From Thiothrix subterranea (GTDB lineage Bacteria; Pseudomonadota; Gammaproteobacteria; Thiotrichales; Thiotrichaceae), in the NCBI RefSeq assembly GCF_016772315.1, contig NZ_CP053482.1, positions 2,170,001 through 2,234,000 of the forward strand: a DNA stretch of 64,000 nt, read 5' to 3'. Position 1 is the stretch's first letter. The number at the start of each line of letters is the position of its first letter. Positions 44,634 to 53,150 of the stretch are shown here, piece after piece. The position numbers were made by a program, and so were the translations under genes. The notes under the pieces are model-generated. The model was not told the origin of the DNA. It worked only from the letters and a program-made list of their open reading frames with translations, and ran no database searches.

Positions 44634-47600
44634 ATGGCTCAATTAGAATGTTTGGTTGATTCGACCAAGAAAGATGATCTTGCCGTTATATTCATTCACG
44701 GTCTAAACGGCGATGCCCGTGGAACTTGGATGATGGATGAAAAAGATGATTCCACGTTATGGCCTCGCTGGTTGGCATCTGATGTTGATTGCTCGGTTTG
44801 GGTGCTTGGCTACGATGCGAAATTGAGTAGTTGGCAAGACAATGCCATGCCACTACCCGACCAAGGCGATTCCGTGCTGGAAACACTGGCTACCGAAGAA
44901 GGGCTAAAAAACCGTCCCTTATTATTGATTGGTCATAGCATGGGTGGGTTGGTCATCAAAACCTTGATCCATCATGGGCGCACAAAAGGGGTTGCCCGCT
45001 ACGAAAGTGTTGTTAAACGCATTCGAGGCGTTTCTTTCGTCGCCACACCACATAATGGTTCACAGCTAGCTACGCTTGCCCAATATATGGCCTTCTTGCT
45101 GCGTACTAACCCGCAGGTCGGAAACATGCAAAATCATGATGCGCACTTGCGTTCACTCAATCAGCAATTCCTTGCCTATTTCAATGCGCAAGATACTTGT
45201 GTTGCGGTGCGCACTTTTGCTGAGAGAAAACCAGTGCAAGTCGGTGTGAAATTCTTTAAGCCAATAAAAGTCCTTGTCGTTGATGCTAATAGCAGTGAGC
45301 CACACGTACCACATGAAATAGCAGTTCCACTGCCTGAAGATCATATCAGCATCTGCAAGCTGGCAAACAAAGGCGACCAGCTTTACAAATCGTTGCTGGC
45401 TTTCATCAAGGAGGACGTGCTCCCAAAATCTCAACCCCTACAGAAATCTGATGTTGAAACTGTAGGGGAATCAACAGAACCTCCGCCCGCCGATAAAATC
45501 CAGATCACTAAGCTTCCCCATACCAACAGCCATCTGTTTGGGCGTGAAGCGGAAATTGCCATGCTGGATAGAGCTTGGGCTGAAGGGTGTAATGTCCTAA
45601 TTCTGAAGGCAATGGGCGGTACGGGTAAAACCGCACTGCTGAAGTATTGGTTAGATCAATTTGTCGCAAGTGGCTATCGCGGCGCAGAAGCCGTATTTAC
45701 ATGGTCATTCTATTCACAAGGTTCAGCAGAGAATAAGCAGACTTCTACCGATGATTTTTTCGAGTCTGCTTTGCGGTTCTTTGGTTATGTCGAGCAAAAT
45801 CTGCCACCGCCACATGAACGCGGTATCAAGTTAGCCCGATTAGTCGCTTCACAGCGCACACTCTTGATCTTGGATGGTTTAGAACCCTTGCAGCATCCCG
45901 TTGGCATTTTCCACGGTGAGCTTAAAGATCAGGCTTTAAAAGCGTTATTGCAACAATTGGCAGTCAAAAATCCGGGTTTGTGCCTGATTTCGTCACGGCA
46001 AACTGTCGAAGAACTCAAAGGTAAGCCAGAAAAACTGGTATTAGCCCACGATCTTGAACAACTACAAGAAAAAGACGGCGTAGCCCTGTTGCGAGCCATT
46101 GGTGTAAAAGGCACAGATGTTGAGCTGACAAAGGCGGTGAAAGAAGTCGCGGGTCATGCTTTGGCACTTAACTTATTGGGTAATTACGTCAAAAAGGTGT
46201 TGAGTGGTGATATTCGTCAACGTGACAAGATTCCGGGCTTGATGGCTGAGCGTAATGATGGCAAACATGCAGAAAAAATGTTGGCTGCTTATGAAACACA
46301 TCTCAAGGGGACACCCGCATTGAGTGTGTTGTACTTGCTGGGTTTGTTTGATCGACCCGTTTCACCCGGTGCTATTCAGTGTTTGAAAGAGGCGAAAATC
46401 CCCGAACTTACTGACCAGTTGGGTGGTGATGCCGATTGGTGCTATGCAATAGATGACCTGCGTGAACAACGACTGTTAAACGCTCCAAATCCTGATTATC
46501 CAGATAACCTCGACTGCCACCCGCTAATCCGCGAATACTTCGGCGGGCAACTGCAAACTCAGCAGCCGCAAGCGTGGCCGCAGGCGCATGAACGGCTGTA
46601 CGAATACTACAAAGCTTTGCCGGAGAAGCTGCACAATCAATTTCTTCCCAAAACATTGAAAGAAATGGAGCATCTTTTCAGCGCTGTAGCCCACGGGTGT
46701 GCTGCGGGGTTGCATCAGCAAGCGATGAGGGAGGTTTACTGGCTTCGTATCCGGCGTAAGGATGAGGCTTACATCGTCAAAAAACTCGGTGCATTTAGCG
46801 ATGCTCTTGCTACGATAGCTCATTTTTTCGTTATTCCGTGGCAGACACCCGCTGTGAATTTGATCGATGCGGACAAAGCAGCATTACTGAGTTGGGCTGG
46901 TTTCTGTTTACGAGCACTGGGACGGCTACGCGAGGCGGTTGAGCCGATGCAGGCAAATGTTGAAATGACTGTCCAGCAAGAAGATTGGAAAGAAGCTGCA
47001 ATAGCAGCTAATAACCTTAGCGAACTGCAACTTCTTCAGGGGAAAATAAAAGAAGCAAAGTTGTCTAGTGAATGTGGTATAGATTTCGCTGTTAAGTCTA
47101 ACATAATCTGGATCATTACTAAGGCACGTGCAACTCGTGCTCATGTAGTACATCAGTGTGGAAAAACTACAGATGCTTTTAAGCTATTTCATGAAATTGA
47201 GAATCCCGTTACGACATCAGTTCATTTACAGTTAACTTCAATTGAGGGTTCTCGATATTGTGATCTTTTATTAACACAAGGTAATATAGAGGAAGTAATT
47301 AAGAGATCAAAGCAAGCATTAGAACGGAATATGAGTCCTTTGACTATTGCACTTGATCGATACATTCTTGGGTGCGCTTACCTTCAACAAAAAGATTTTT
47401 CTCAAGCTGATCATTGGCTTACTACAGCAGTAGGGGAGCTACGTAAATACGGTGGTTTACACTATTTACCTCTTGGCTTACTCGCCCATGCTGATATGCA
47501 CCGCCACACCCACGACTTCGCCCGCGCCCGGCAGGACTTGCAGGAAGTGTTCGACATCGCCGACGGCAGTGGGATGCGGCTGCATTTGACGGATTATCAT

Positions 47601-47807
47601 TTGGAGATGGCGCGGTTGTTGGTGGCGGAGGAGAAAGAGGGCAACCGCCGGTTGCCCCTACAGGCAGACGTAGGGGCGACCGGCGGTCGCCCTCTTCAAT
47701 ACCACATCGCCGAAGCAGCCAAGCTAATCAACGAAACCGGCTACCACCGCCGCGACCAAGAGCTACTAGACTTGCAGCAAGCCCTCGCCAAGGAAAGCTG
47801 CCCATGA
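44634..47807 (+). CDS. STAND NTPase with N-terminal alpha/beta hydrolase effector and C-terminal helical repeats
   Basis: 1,057 residues. N-terminal alpha/beta hydrolase (about 15-250): oxyanion HGLNGD, nucleophile GHSMGG (Ser102), VATPHNGS, likely Asp217 and His237 (PEDHISIC). A STAND NTPase follows: FGREAEIAML, P-loop MGGTGKTALL (about 327-336), Walker B LLILDGLEPLQ and winged-helix-like LDCHPLIREYFGGQL. The C-terminal third is TPR-like. The layout matches Avs/NLR-type sensors, in which ligand binding by repeats activates the effector; a membrane-lipid or ester target is inference. A 66-base palindromic repeat is in frame at residues 1001-1022. ATG 44634 is chosen over TTG 44631. It couples by ATGA to the HipA-like gene. 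Confidence 0.85.
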   Translation: MAQLECLVDSTKKDDLAVIFIHGLNGDARGTWMMDEKDDSTLWPRWLASDVDCSVWVLGYDAKLSSWQDNAMPLPDQGDSVLETLATEEGLKNRPLLLIGHSMGGLVIKTLIHHGRTKGVARYESVVKRIRGVSFVATPHNGSQLATLAQYMAFLLRTNPQVGNMQNHDAHLRSLNQQFLAYFNAQDTCVAVRTFAERKPVQVGVKFFKPIKVLVVDANSSEPHVPHEIAVPLPEDHISICKLANKGDQLYKSLLAFIKEDVLPKSQPLQKSDVETVGESTEPPPADKIQITKLPHTNSHLFGREAEIAMLDRAWAEGCNVLILKAMGGTGKTALLKYWLDQFVASGYRGAEAVFTWSFYSQGSAENKQTSTDDFFESALRFFGYVEQNLPPPHERGIKLARLVASQRTLLILDGLEPLQHPVGIFHGELKDQALKALLQQLAVKNPGLCLISSRQTVEELKGKPEKLVLAHDLEQLQEKDGVALLRAIGVKGTDVELTKAVKEVAGHALALNLLGNYVKKVLSGDIRQRDKIPGLMAERNDGKHAEKMLAAYETHLKGTPALSVLYLLGLFDRPVSPGAIQCLKEAKIPELTDQLGGDADWCYAIDDLREQRLLNAPNPDYPDNLDCHPLIREYFGGQLQTQQPQAWPQAHERLYEYYKALPEKLHNQFLPKTLKEMEHLFSAVAHGCAAGLHQQAMREVYWLRIRRKDEAYIVKKLGAFSDALATIAHFFVIPWQTPAVNLIDADKAALLSWAGFCLRALGRLREAVEPMQANVEMTVQQEDWKEAAIAANNLSELQLLQGKIKEAKLSSECGIDFAVKSNIIWIITKARATRAHVVHQCGKTTDAFKLFHEIENPVTTSVHLQLTSIEGSRYCDLLLTQGNIEEVIKRSKQALERNMSPLTIALDRYILGCAYLQQKDFSQADHWLTTAVGELRKYGGLHYLPLGLLAHADMHRHTHDFARARQDLQEVFDIADGSGMRLHLTDYHLEMARLLVAEEKEGNRRLPLQADVGATGGRPLQYHIAEAAKLINETGYHRRDQELLDLQQALAKESCP
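47634..47699. repeat. 66-base palindromic repeat inside the hydrolase-STAND gene
   Basis: It begins exactly on a codon boundary and spells KEGNRRLPLQADVGATGGRP then LQ, which is 22 codons without a stop. It differs from the copy at 51632 by one base and from 43648 by a 3-base gap and a change nearby. It falls in the last helical repeats, between LLVAEE and YHIAEA. Confidence 0.88.
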
Positions 47808-48538
47808 ACACCCCGCAAATCACCCAAATCATCCGCCGCACCGACCAAGGCGCAACCCGCCCCTTCATTTGCCGTGCCGCTGACGGCTACGTGTATTACG
47901 TCAAAGGTCACTCCGCCTCCACTGGCGAACGCATCCGCGAATGGATGGGAACACACCTCGCACAAGCCTTCGGCCTACCCGTACCGTCGATGCGCTTGCT
48001 GGAAGTTCCCGCCACCTTGCTCAAATCCCTCGATAGCGAAACCGCCCGCGACTTGGGCAAAGGCTACGCTGTCGGTTCACGTCAGGTACAAGCCGTCAGC
48101 GAATTGCGCCACGACGAAATTCCCCTGATTCCAACCGCCACCCAACAAGCCATCCTGCTATTTGACTACTGGGTACAAAACGAAGACCGCACCTTGTCTG
48201 ACTTGGGCGGCAACCCCAATTTGTTGCTGAACAAAGCCACATCCGAACTCTACGCGATTGACTACAATCTGATATTACCGACAGCCTTCGATGCCGCGTT
48301 ATTCTGGCAAACCCATGTATTCCGCCATGCGTTCCCACAACCCATCGGGCAGGCACAGCAGCAAGCGTTTGAACACAATATGCAACGCGCTTTGTCGCAA
48401 TGGTCGCAAGCATGGCAACAACTGCCGGACGACTTGCTGGATGAAAACCAGTCCACTGGCGCGTTTGATGATGCCGCCACATTGCAACGCCTAGAACACG
48501 ACCAGCAAGGTGCTATCTGGAGAGATTTTCACCCATGA
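47804..48538 (+). CDS. HipA-like kinase-fold protein
   Basis: 244 residues related to the HipA-like kinase family found beside DUF3037 genes. A Lys in YVYYVKGHSA could bind ATP; FDYWVQNEDRTLSDLGGNPNL and ELYAIDYNLIL correspond to the catalytic-loop and metal-binding regions. There is no HipB-type antitoxin. The start overlaps the STAND stop (ATGA), and the next gene overlaps its own stop (ATGA), so the three genes form one translationally coupled unit. Kinase activity and target are not shown. Confidence 0.78.
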   Translation: MNTPQITQIIRRTDQGATRPFICRAADGYVYYVKGHSASTGERIREWMGTHLAQAFGLPVPSMRLLEVPATLLKSLDSETARDLGKGYAVGSRQVQAVSELRHDEIPLIPTATQQAILLFDYWVQNEDRTLSDLGGNPNLLLNKATSELYAIDYNLILPTAFDAALFWQTHVFRHAFPQPIGQAQQQAFEHNMQRALSQWSQAWQQLPDDLLDENQSTGAFDDAATLQRLEHDQQGAIWRDFHP

Positions 48539-48936
48539 AACAAGCCTTCCACTACAACCTGATCCGCTTCCAACCCGACGTGGAAACCGGCGAATTCGCT
48601 AACATCGGCGTGGTCGTTTACGCACCTGACGCCCGCACACTCGCCTTCCGGCTGCTTGCGCCTTGGCAACACCAGCGCATCACCAGCTTTTTCAACCCGC
48701 TGGATACAAACGTCTTTCAAGGCGCATTAACCGTGGTGCAAACCGAATTGCAGCGAGTGCAAAAGCTGTTGCCAAGTGTGGCAAACCCCGCCGTGTTACA
48801 TGAAGAACTCATCCGCCCTCGCGAAGACATTATCCGTTATGCCCACACGGGGGTGATTTTGGGTGATGACCCGCAAGCCAGCGCAGACGAGTTATTCAGC
48901 CGCTATGTACAGCGTGAGCAAGCATTGGCGGCGTAA
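48535..48936 (+). CDS. DUF3037 protein
   Basis: A 133-residue DUF3037 protein with YNLIRFQPDVETGEFANIGV near the N-terminus and a C-terminal EELIRPREDIIRYA. Function is unknown. DUF3037 genes are commonly found directly after HipA-like genes, so the pair is probably a functional module. It ends just before the promoter of the TIR-STAND gene. Confidence 0.85.
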   Translation: MKQAFHYNLIRFQPDVETGEFANIGVVVYAPDARTLAFRLLAPWQHQRITSFFNPLDTNVFQGALTVVQTELQRVQKLLPSVANPAVLHEELIRPREDIIRYAHTGVILGDDPQASADELFSRYVQREQALAA

Positions 48937-48945
48937 TTTGTAAAT

Positions 48946-48974
48946 CAGACAAAATCGCCGATAAACGGTATGAT
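48946..48974 (+). promoter_or_regulatory. Promoter of the TIR-STAND gene, shared with the hydrolase-STAND gene
   Basis: CAGACA (48946-48951), a 17-base spacer and TATGAT (48969-48974). The spacer differs from that at 44561 in two positions. The match continues past the -10 with ATTC and GTAAA, then a TTATC block, so about 45 bases are conserved although the coding sequences that follow are unrelated at their starts. Confidence 0.65.
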
Positions 48975-49009
48975 TCATGGCGTAAACCCTTATCGCCACA
49001 AGGTTCTCC

Positions 49010-51835
49010 ATGACTACCAAACGCTTCCAAGTTGCCCTGTCCTTTCCCGGTGAATACCGTGATTATGTGTCACAAGTGGCGGTGATATTGGGGCAAAAGC
49101 TGGGGCAAGATGCGGTGTTCTACGACCAATGGTACACAGCGGAATTAGCCCGTCCGAATATGGATACCCACTTACAAGCCATTTACCATGACCATGCAGA
49201 ACTGATTGTGCCATTTTTGTGCGCGGATTATGAGCGAAAACAATGGTGTGGGTTGGAATGGCGGGCAATCCGTGATTTGCTGAAAAAACGTCAAGATAAT
49301 GACATCATGCCGCTACGGTTTGATGATACAGAAATCCCCGGACTCTACGGCATTGATGGCTACATTGACTTACGCAGGCACACGCCGGAACAAATTGCCG
49401 GATTTATTCTTCAGCGGGTAAAACCCCGGCAGCAAAGTAGTACTGTAACCTCCATCCACTCCGACCGCCTCCCCACCGTCAAAGGTGGCTTCTTCGGACG
49501 CACCGCCGAACTGCAACTTCTCACCAACGCATGGGCAAACACCACCACCCGCATCATCCAATTCATCGCCCCCGGCGGCACAGGCAAAACCAAACTCCTG
49601 CGCCACTGGCTCGACCACACCACCGACATCCCGGTGCTGATCGCGTGGTCGTTCTATTCGCAAGGGGCAAGCGAAGACAAGCAGACTTCCGCCACGCCGT
49701 TTTTCAGCCATGCCTTTGCCAAGCTGGGTTCGAGCCGCGAGCGGTTTGCATCGGAGGAGGACAAGGGCGACCACCTCGCCGAATTGCTGCGCGGCAAACG
49801 CTACGTGCTGGTGCTGGATGGGCTGGAACCGCTGCAACACGGCGGCGCGGCGATGCGCGGCGAACTCAAGGACAAAGCCATCCGCCAGTTGCTGCGCCAG
49901 CTTGCCCGCCATCCGTGCGGTTTGTGCATAATCACCACGCGGATTGCGCTGCATGAACTCAGTGACCGCGACGCGCCCACTGTCATCCGCCACGATTTGC
50001 AAAACCTGACGGCGGCGGATGGCATTCAGTTGTTGCAATCGCTGGGGGTGAGAGGCAGTGCGGCGGAACTGGGCAAGGCGGTGCGTGAATACGGCGGTCA
50101 TGCGCTGGCGTTGAGTTTGCTGGGGAATGTGTTGCGGCTGCGGCATCAGGGCGACGTGCGCAAGCGCGATACGCTCAAGGCACTGGTCAAAGCGACGGGC
50201 AACCGCGACAGCCGCCACGCCTTCAAGGTGATGCAGGCTTACGCGGAATGGTTTGCGGGCGAGCCGGAACTGGCGTTGCTGCACTTGTTGGGGCTGTTCG
50301 ACCACCCCATCGGGCAGGACGTGCTGCAAATGCTGTGGGATGCGCAGATTCCGCACCTGACCGCTGGCATAGATGAAGATGAATGGCTGGAAGCCATCGC
50401 CAGTTTGCGCGAAGAGCATCACCTGTTGTCGCAGCATGACGGTGGCGGCGACCTCGACTGCCACCCGCTGATCCGCGAATACTTCGGCGGGCAACTGCAA
50501 GCGCAGCAACCACAAGCGTGGCAACAGGCACATGAACGGCTGTACGAATACTACAAAGCCCTGCCGGAGAAGGAACTTCCCGATACGCTGGAAGAAATGC
50601 AGCCGCTGTTCAGTGCGGTGGCGCATGGGTGTGCGGCGGGGTTGCATGAGAAAGTGTGGAGAGAGGTTTTTATTCTTCGCATTCAGCGACTTAGAGTGAA
50701 TGGTTATTTATGGGATAAATTAGGGGCAGTTAATGAAAATCTCATCATGCTCTCTCATTTTTTTCTCAAACCTTGGCAGACATCAGTGTTAGAACTACCG
50801 GAACATATTAAAATCAACAATTTTAATTGGGCAGGATACTCTCTAGTTATATTAGGGAGATTACGTGAGGCATTAGAACCAATACAAGTTGGTATGGAAA
50901 TCTCCAAGAAGCAAAAGGATTGGTGCAATGCAGCCGTTGCCGCTAGAAATCTTAGCGTGCTACAGCTTACTCTGGGTGCTATAGCAGAAGCGTCTATAAG
51001 TTCTCAATATATTATTGATTATTCTGAAAAATGTGGTAATCGTTATATAGATATTATTGGGCTAACTACTCACGCAGATACTCTGCATCAGGCTGGAAAA
51101 ATTAATGATGCGTTTGTCCTATTTTATGCGGCAGAACAACTGCAAGAGGAATGGCATCACTACGATCCAATTTTGTTTTTACTACAAGGTGCTGAACTTT
51201 TTCGCTATTGTGATCTATTGCTAAGTCAGGGTGATACTTTCAAAGTACTAAACCTAGCGAAAGAATCTGTGGATTTTCCAGCAGAAGAATTCAGTCTGCT
51301 GGACATTGCTCTGGATCAACTCACCCTCGGACGCGCCCATCTGCAAAAGATTGTTGAAGAAACCCCTCCCAACCTCCCCTTATCAGGGGAGAGGCAAGAG
51401 CAAGCTGCCCACTGGCTGGAGCAGGCTGTCGCTGGTTTGCGTGCAGCAGGAGAACAGCGATTTGTACCACTCGGTCTGCTCGCCCGCGCTGCGCTGCACC
51501 GCCACACCCGCGACTTCGCCCGCGCCCGGCAGGACTTGCAGGAAGTGTTCGACATCGCCGACGGCAGCGGGATGCGGCTGCATTTGACGGATTATCATTT
51601 GGAGATGGCGCGGTTGTTGGTGGCGGAGGAGAAAGAGGGCAACCGCCGGTTGCCCCTACAGGCAGACGTAGGGGCGATCGGCGGTCGCCCTCTTCAATAT
51701 CACATCGCGGAAGCCGAACGCTTGATCAACGCAACCGGCTACCACCGCCGTGATCAAGCGCTATTAGACTTGCAGCAAGCCATTGCTAAGCATGAAACAA
51801 CCGTCCATCCTCCCACTTCCCCAGTCGCTGATTAA
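49010..51835 (+). CDS. STAND NTPase with N-terminal TIR domain and C-terminal helical repeats
   Basis: 941 residues. TIR domain (about 4-137): FQVALSFPGEYRDYV, AELIVPFLCADYERK, and the likely catalytic Glu83 in WCGLEWRAI. STAND NTPase: FFGRTAELQLL, P-loop PGGTGKTKLL (about 188-197), Walker B YVLVLDGLEPLQ (Asp270), and DLDCHPLIREYFGGQLQ. TPR-like repeats fill the C-terminal 350 residues. Bacterial TIR domains usually degrade NAD, so NAD loss on activation is expected by family. NTPase and C-terminus are clear paralogues of the hydrolase-STAND protein. Two repeats are inserted in frame (785-795 and 875-896). The stretch 50,660-51,300 is markedly AT-rich. Confidence 0.87.
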   Translation: MTTKRFQVALSFPGEYRDYVSQVAVILGQKLGQDAVFYDQWYTAELARPNMDTHLQAIYHDHAELIVPFLCADYERKQWCGLEWRAIRDLLKKRQDNDIMPLRFDDTEIPGLYGIDGYIDLRRHTPEQIAGFILQRVKPRQQSSTVTSIHSDRLPTVKGGFFGRTAELQLLTNAWANTTTRIIQFIAPGGTGKTKLLRHWLDHTTDIPVLIAWSFYSQGASEDKQTSATPFFSHAFAKLGSSRERFASEEDKGDHLAELLRGKRYVLVLDGLEPLQHGGAAMRGELKDKAIRQLLRQLARHPCGLCIITTRIALHELSDRDAPTVIRHDLQNLTAADGIQLLQSLGVRGSAAELGKAVREYGGHALALSLLGNVLRLRHQGDVRKRDTLKALVKATGNRDSRHAFKVMQAYAEWFAGEPELALLHLLGLFDHPIGQDVLQMLWDAQIPHLTAGIDEDEWLEAIASLREEHHLLSQHDGGGDLDCHPLIREYFGGQLQAQQPQAWQQAHERLYEYYKALPEKELPDTLEEMQPLFSAVAHGCAAGLHEKVWREVFILRIQRLRVNGYLWDKLGAVNENLIMLSHFFLKPWQTSVLELPEHIKINNFNWAGYSLVILGRLREALEPIQVGMEISKKQKDWCNAAVAARNLSVLQLTLGAIAEASISSQYIIDYSEKCGNRYIDIIGLTTHADTLHQAGKINDAFVLFYAAEQLQEEWHHYDPILFLLQGAELFRYCDLLLSQGDTFKVLNLAKESVDFPAEEFSLLDIALDQLTLGRAHLQKIVEETPPNLPLSGERQEQAAHWLEQAVAGLRAAGEQRFVPLGLLARAALHRHTRDFARARQDLQEVFDIADGSGMRLHLTDYHLEMARLLVAEEKEGNRRLPLQADVGAIGGRPLQYHIAEAERLINATGYHRRDQALLDLQQAIAKHETTVHPPTSPVAD
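51363..51395. repeat. REP-like palindromic element inside the TIR-STAND gene
   Basis: CCCCTCCCAACCTCCCCT, TATC and AGGGGAGAGG form a hairpin-capable element. It encodes PPNLPLSGER. The hydrolase-STAND paralogue lacks about 13 residues at this point (LQQKDFSQADHW against LQKIVEE... QEQAAHW). Confidence 0.7.
51632..51697. repeat. 66-base palindromic repeat inside the TIR-STAND gene
   Basis: Starts on a codon boundary and reads KEGNRRLPLQADVGAIGGRP then LQ. One base differs from the copy at 47634 (Thr to Ile). The flanks on both sides are also nearly identical between the two genes. Confidence 0.88.
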
Positions 51836-51880
51836 TTTGAGTAGAATCATGAGCGTATCAACCAACTATCGTGGCTATGT

Positions 51881-52402
51881 ATGCGTGTCAGGTTACTATC
51901 GCTATTGTTAATATTCGGTCTTGTGAGCGTGTCGGTGCAGGCGGAAATTTACCGTTGGGTGGATGCTGCCGGTAACACGGTGTATGGCGATAACCCACCG
52001 AAACAAAGTGCTGCCAAACCCGTGGATTTGCCGATGTTAACCGTGGCAGATAGCCCCGCACCTGCGCCCGCTGCCAAGCCCGAAGCAGCGCCCGCAGCAG
52101 AGGAAGAGGCGTATACCGATTTCGCGATTACCTCGCCTACTGCCGATGAAGCTATCCGCGCTAACGAGGGAAATGTGACGGTGAGCGTATCCCTGAAACC
52201 GGCATTGAAACCCGGCGATGGGGTGGCGCTCTATTTGGACTCAAAACAAGTCGGTTCCGGCGCATCGCTGTCTTTCGCGCTGACCGAAGTCGAGCGCGGC
52301 GAACACAGCGTATTTGCCGTATTAAGCAATGCGGCAGGTGACATTATCCAAAACACCGAGCCGGTGAAATTCAGCGTTTTGCGGCATTCAGCCCTGCAAT
52401 AG
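51881..52402 (+). CDS. DUF4124 periplasmic protein
   Basis: 173 residues with a signal peptide (MRVRLLSLLLIFGLVSVSVQ, cut after QAE or nearby) and a DUF4124 domain (EIYRWVDAAGNTVYGDNPP). A Pro/Ala-rich linker leads to an immunoglobulin-like C-terminal part (about 85-168) with VTVSVSLKPALKPGDGVALY. DUF4124 proteins are exported proteins of unknown role. The stop is next to that of the convergent yggS. Confidence 0.85.
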   Translation: MRVRLLSLLLIFGLVSVSVQAEIYRWVDAAGNTVYGDNPPKQSAAKPVDLPMLTVADSPAPAPAAKPEAAPAAEEEAYTDFAITSPTADEAIRANEGNVTVSVSLKPALKPGDGVALYLDSKQVGSGASLSFALTEVERGEHSVFAVLSNAAGDIIQNTEPVKFSVLRHSALQ

Positions 52403-53089
52403 CTAAGCCCGCGAGCCGAAAATCGCCGTGCCAATGCGCACGATGGTTGCACCTTCGGCAATCGCGGCTTCCATGTCATCGGTCATGCCCATTGACAGCG
52501 TATCCAGCGTGAAACCTTGCGCCACCAAATTCTCTTGCAACGCCCGCACTTGCGCAAACACGGCGCGTTGCTGAGCGAAATCCTGTTCTGGCGCAGGAAT
52601 TGCCATCAAACCCCGCCAGCGAATCCCCGGTAAAGCAGCAATCTGGCTTGCCAATGCCGCCAATTCCGCCGGTTGTACCCCCGATTTGCTGAGCTCATTG
52701 CTGATATTCACTTGCAAGCAAATATTAATCGCAGGCGCGTCCGCTGGTTTTTGGTCGCTTAAGCGCTGGGCAATTTTGAGACTGTCGACCGAATGCACCC
52801 AGCGGGCAGTGCTGGCGATCAAGCGGGTTTTGTTGGATTGGATTGGGCCGATGAAATGCCATTCCAGATCGCTGCTGCCATTGGCGAGTTCGGCGGCTTT
52901 TTCGACCATTTCTTGCACGTAATTTTCACCGAAATAGGTTTGCCCCGCGTCGATGGCTTCGCGAATACTGGCGCTGGGATGTTTCTTGCTCACTGCCAAT
53001 AATTGCACACTGCCGGGTTTGCGCCCAAAGCGTTGTTCGGCAGCGCGGATGCGTTCGCCGATTGTCTGGATATTGTCACGGATTGTCAT
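52403..53089 (-). CDS. yggS: PLP homeostasis protein YggS/PLPBP
   Basis: 228 residues from ATG 53089. The PLP-binding Lys lies in LLAVSKKHPSASI, followed by FGENYVQEMVEKA, WHFIGPIQSNK and the C-terminal LSMGMTDDMEAAIAEGATIV. It is a fold-type III PLP carrier involved in vitamin B6 balance. Its position next to pilT, in divergent orientation, is the widespread yggS-pilT arrangement of proteobacteria. Confidence 0.95.
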   Translation of the reverse strand: MTIRDNIQTIGERIRAAEQRFGRKPGSVQLLAVSKKHPSASIREAIDAGQTYFGENYVQEMVEKAAELANGSSDLEWHFIGPIQSNKTRLIASTARWVHSVDSLKIAQRLSDQKPADAPAINICLQVNISNELSKSGVQPAELAALASQIAALPGIRWRGLMAIPAPEQDFAQQRAVFAQVRALQENLVAQGFTLDTLSMGMTDDMEAAIAEGATIVRIGTAIFGSRA

Positions 53090-53150
53090 GGTATGTGTTA
53101 CTTTCCTCATTAATCACTGAACTAAACCCACAATGTGAATTATAACAACA

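Noticed and set aside
42329-51835. Prophage or integrative element as the source of the accessory region
   Set aside because: No integrase, transposase, phage structural gene, tRNA target or flanking direct repeat was seen; the defence-like content alone is not enough.
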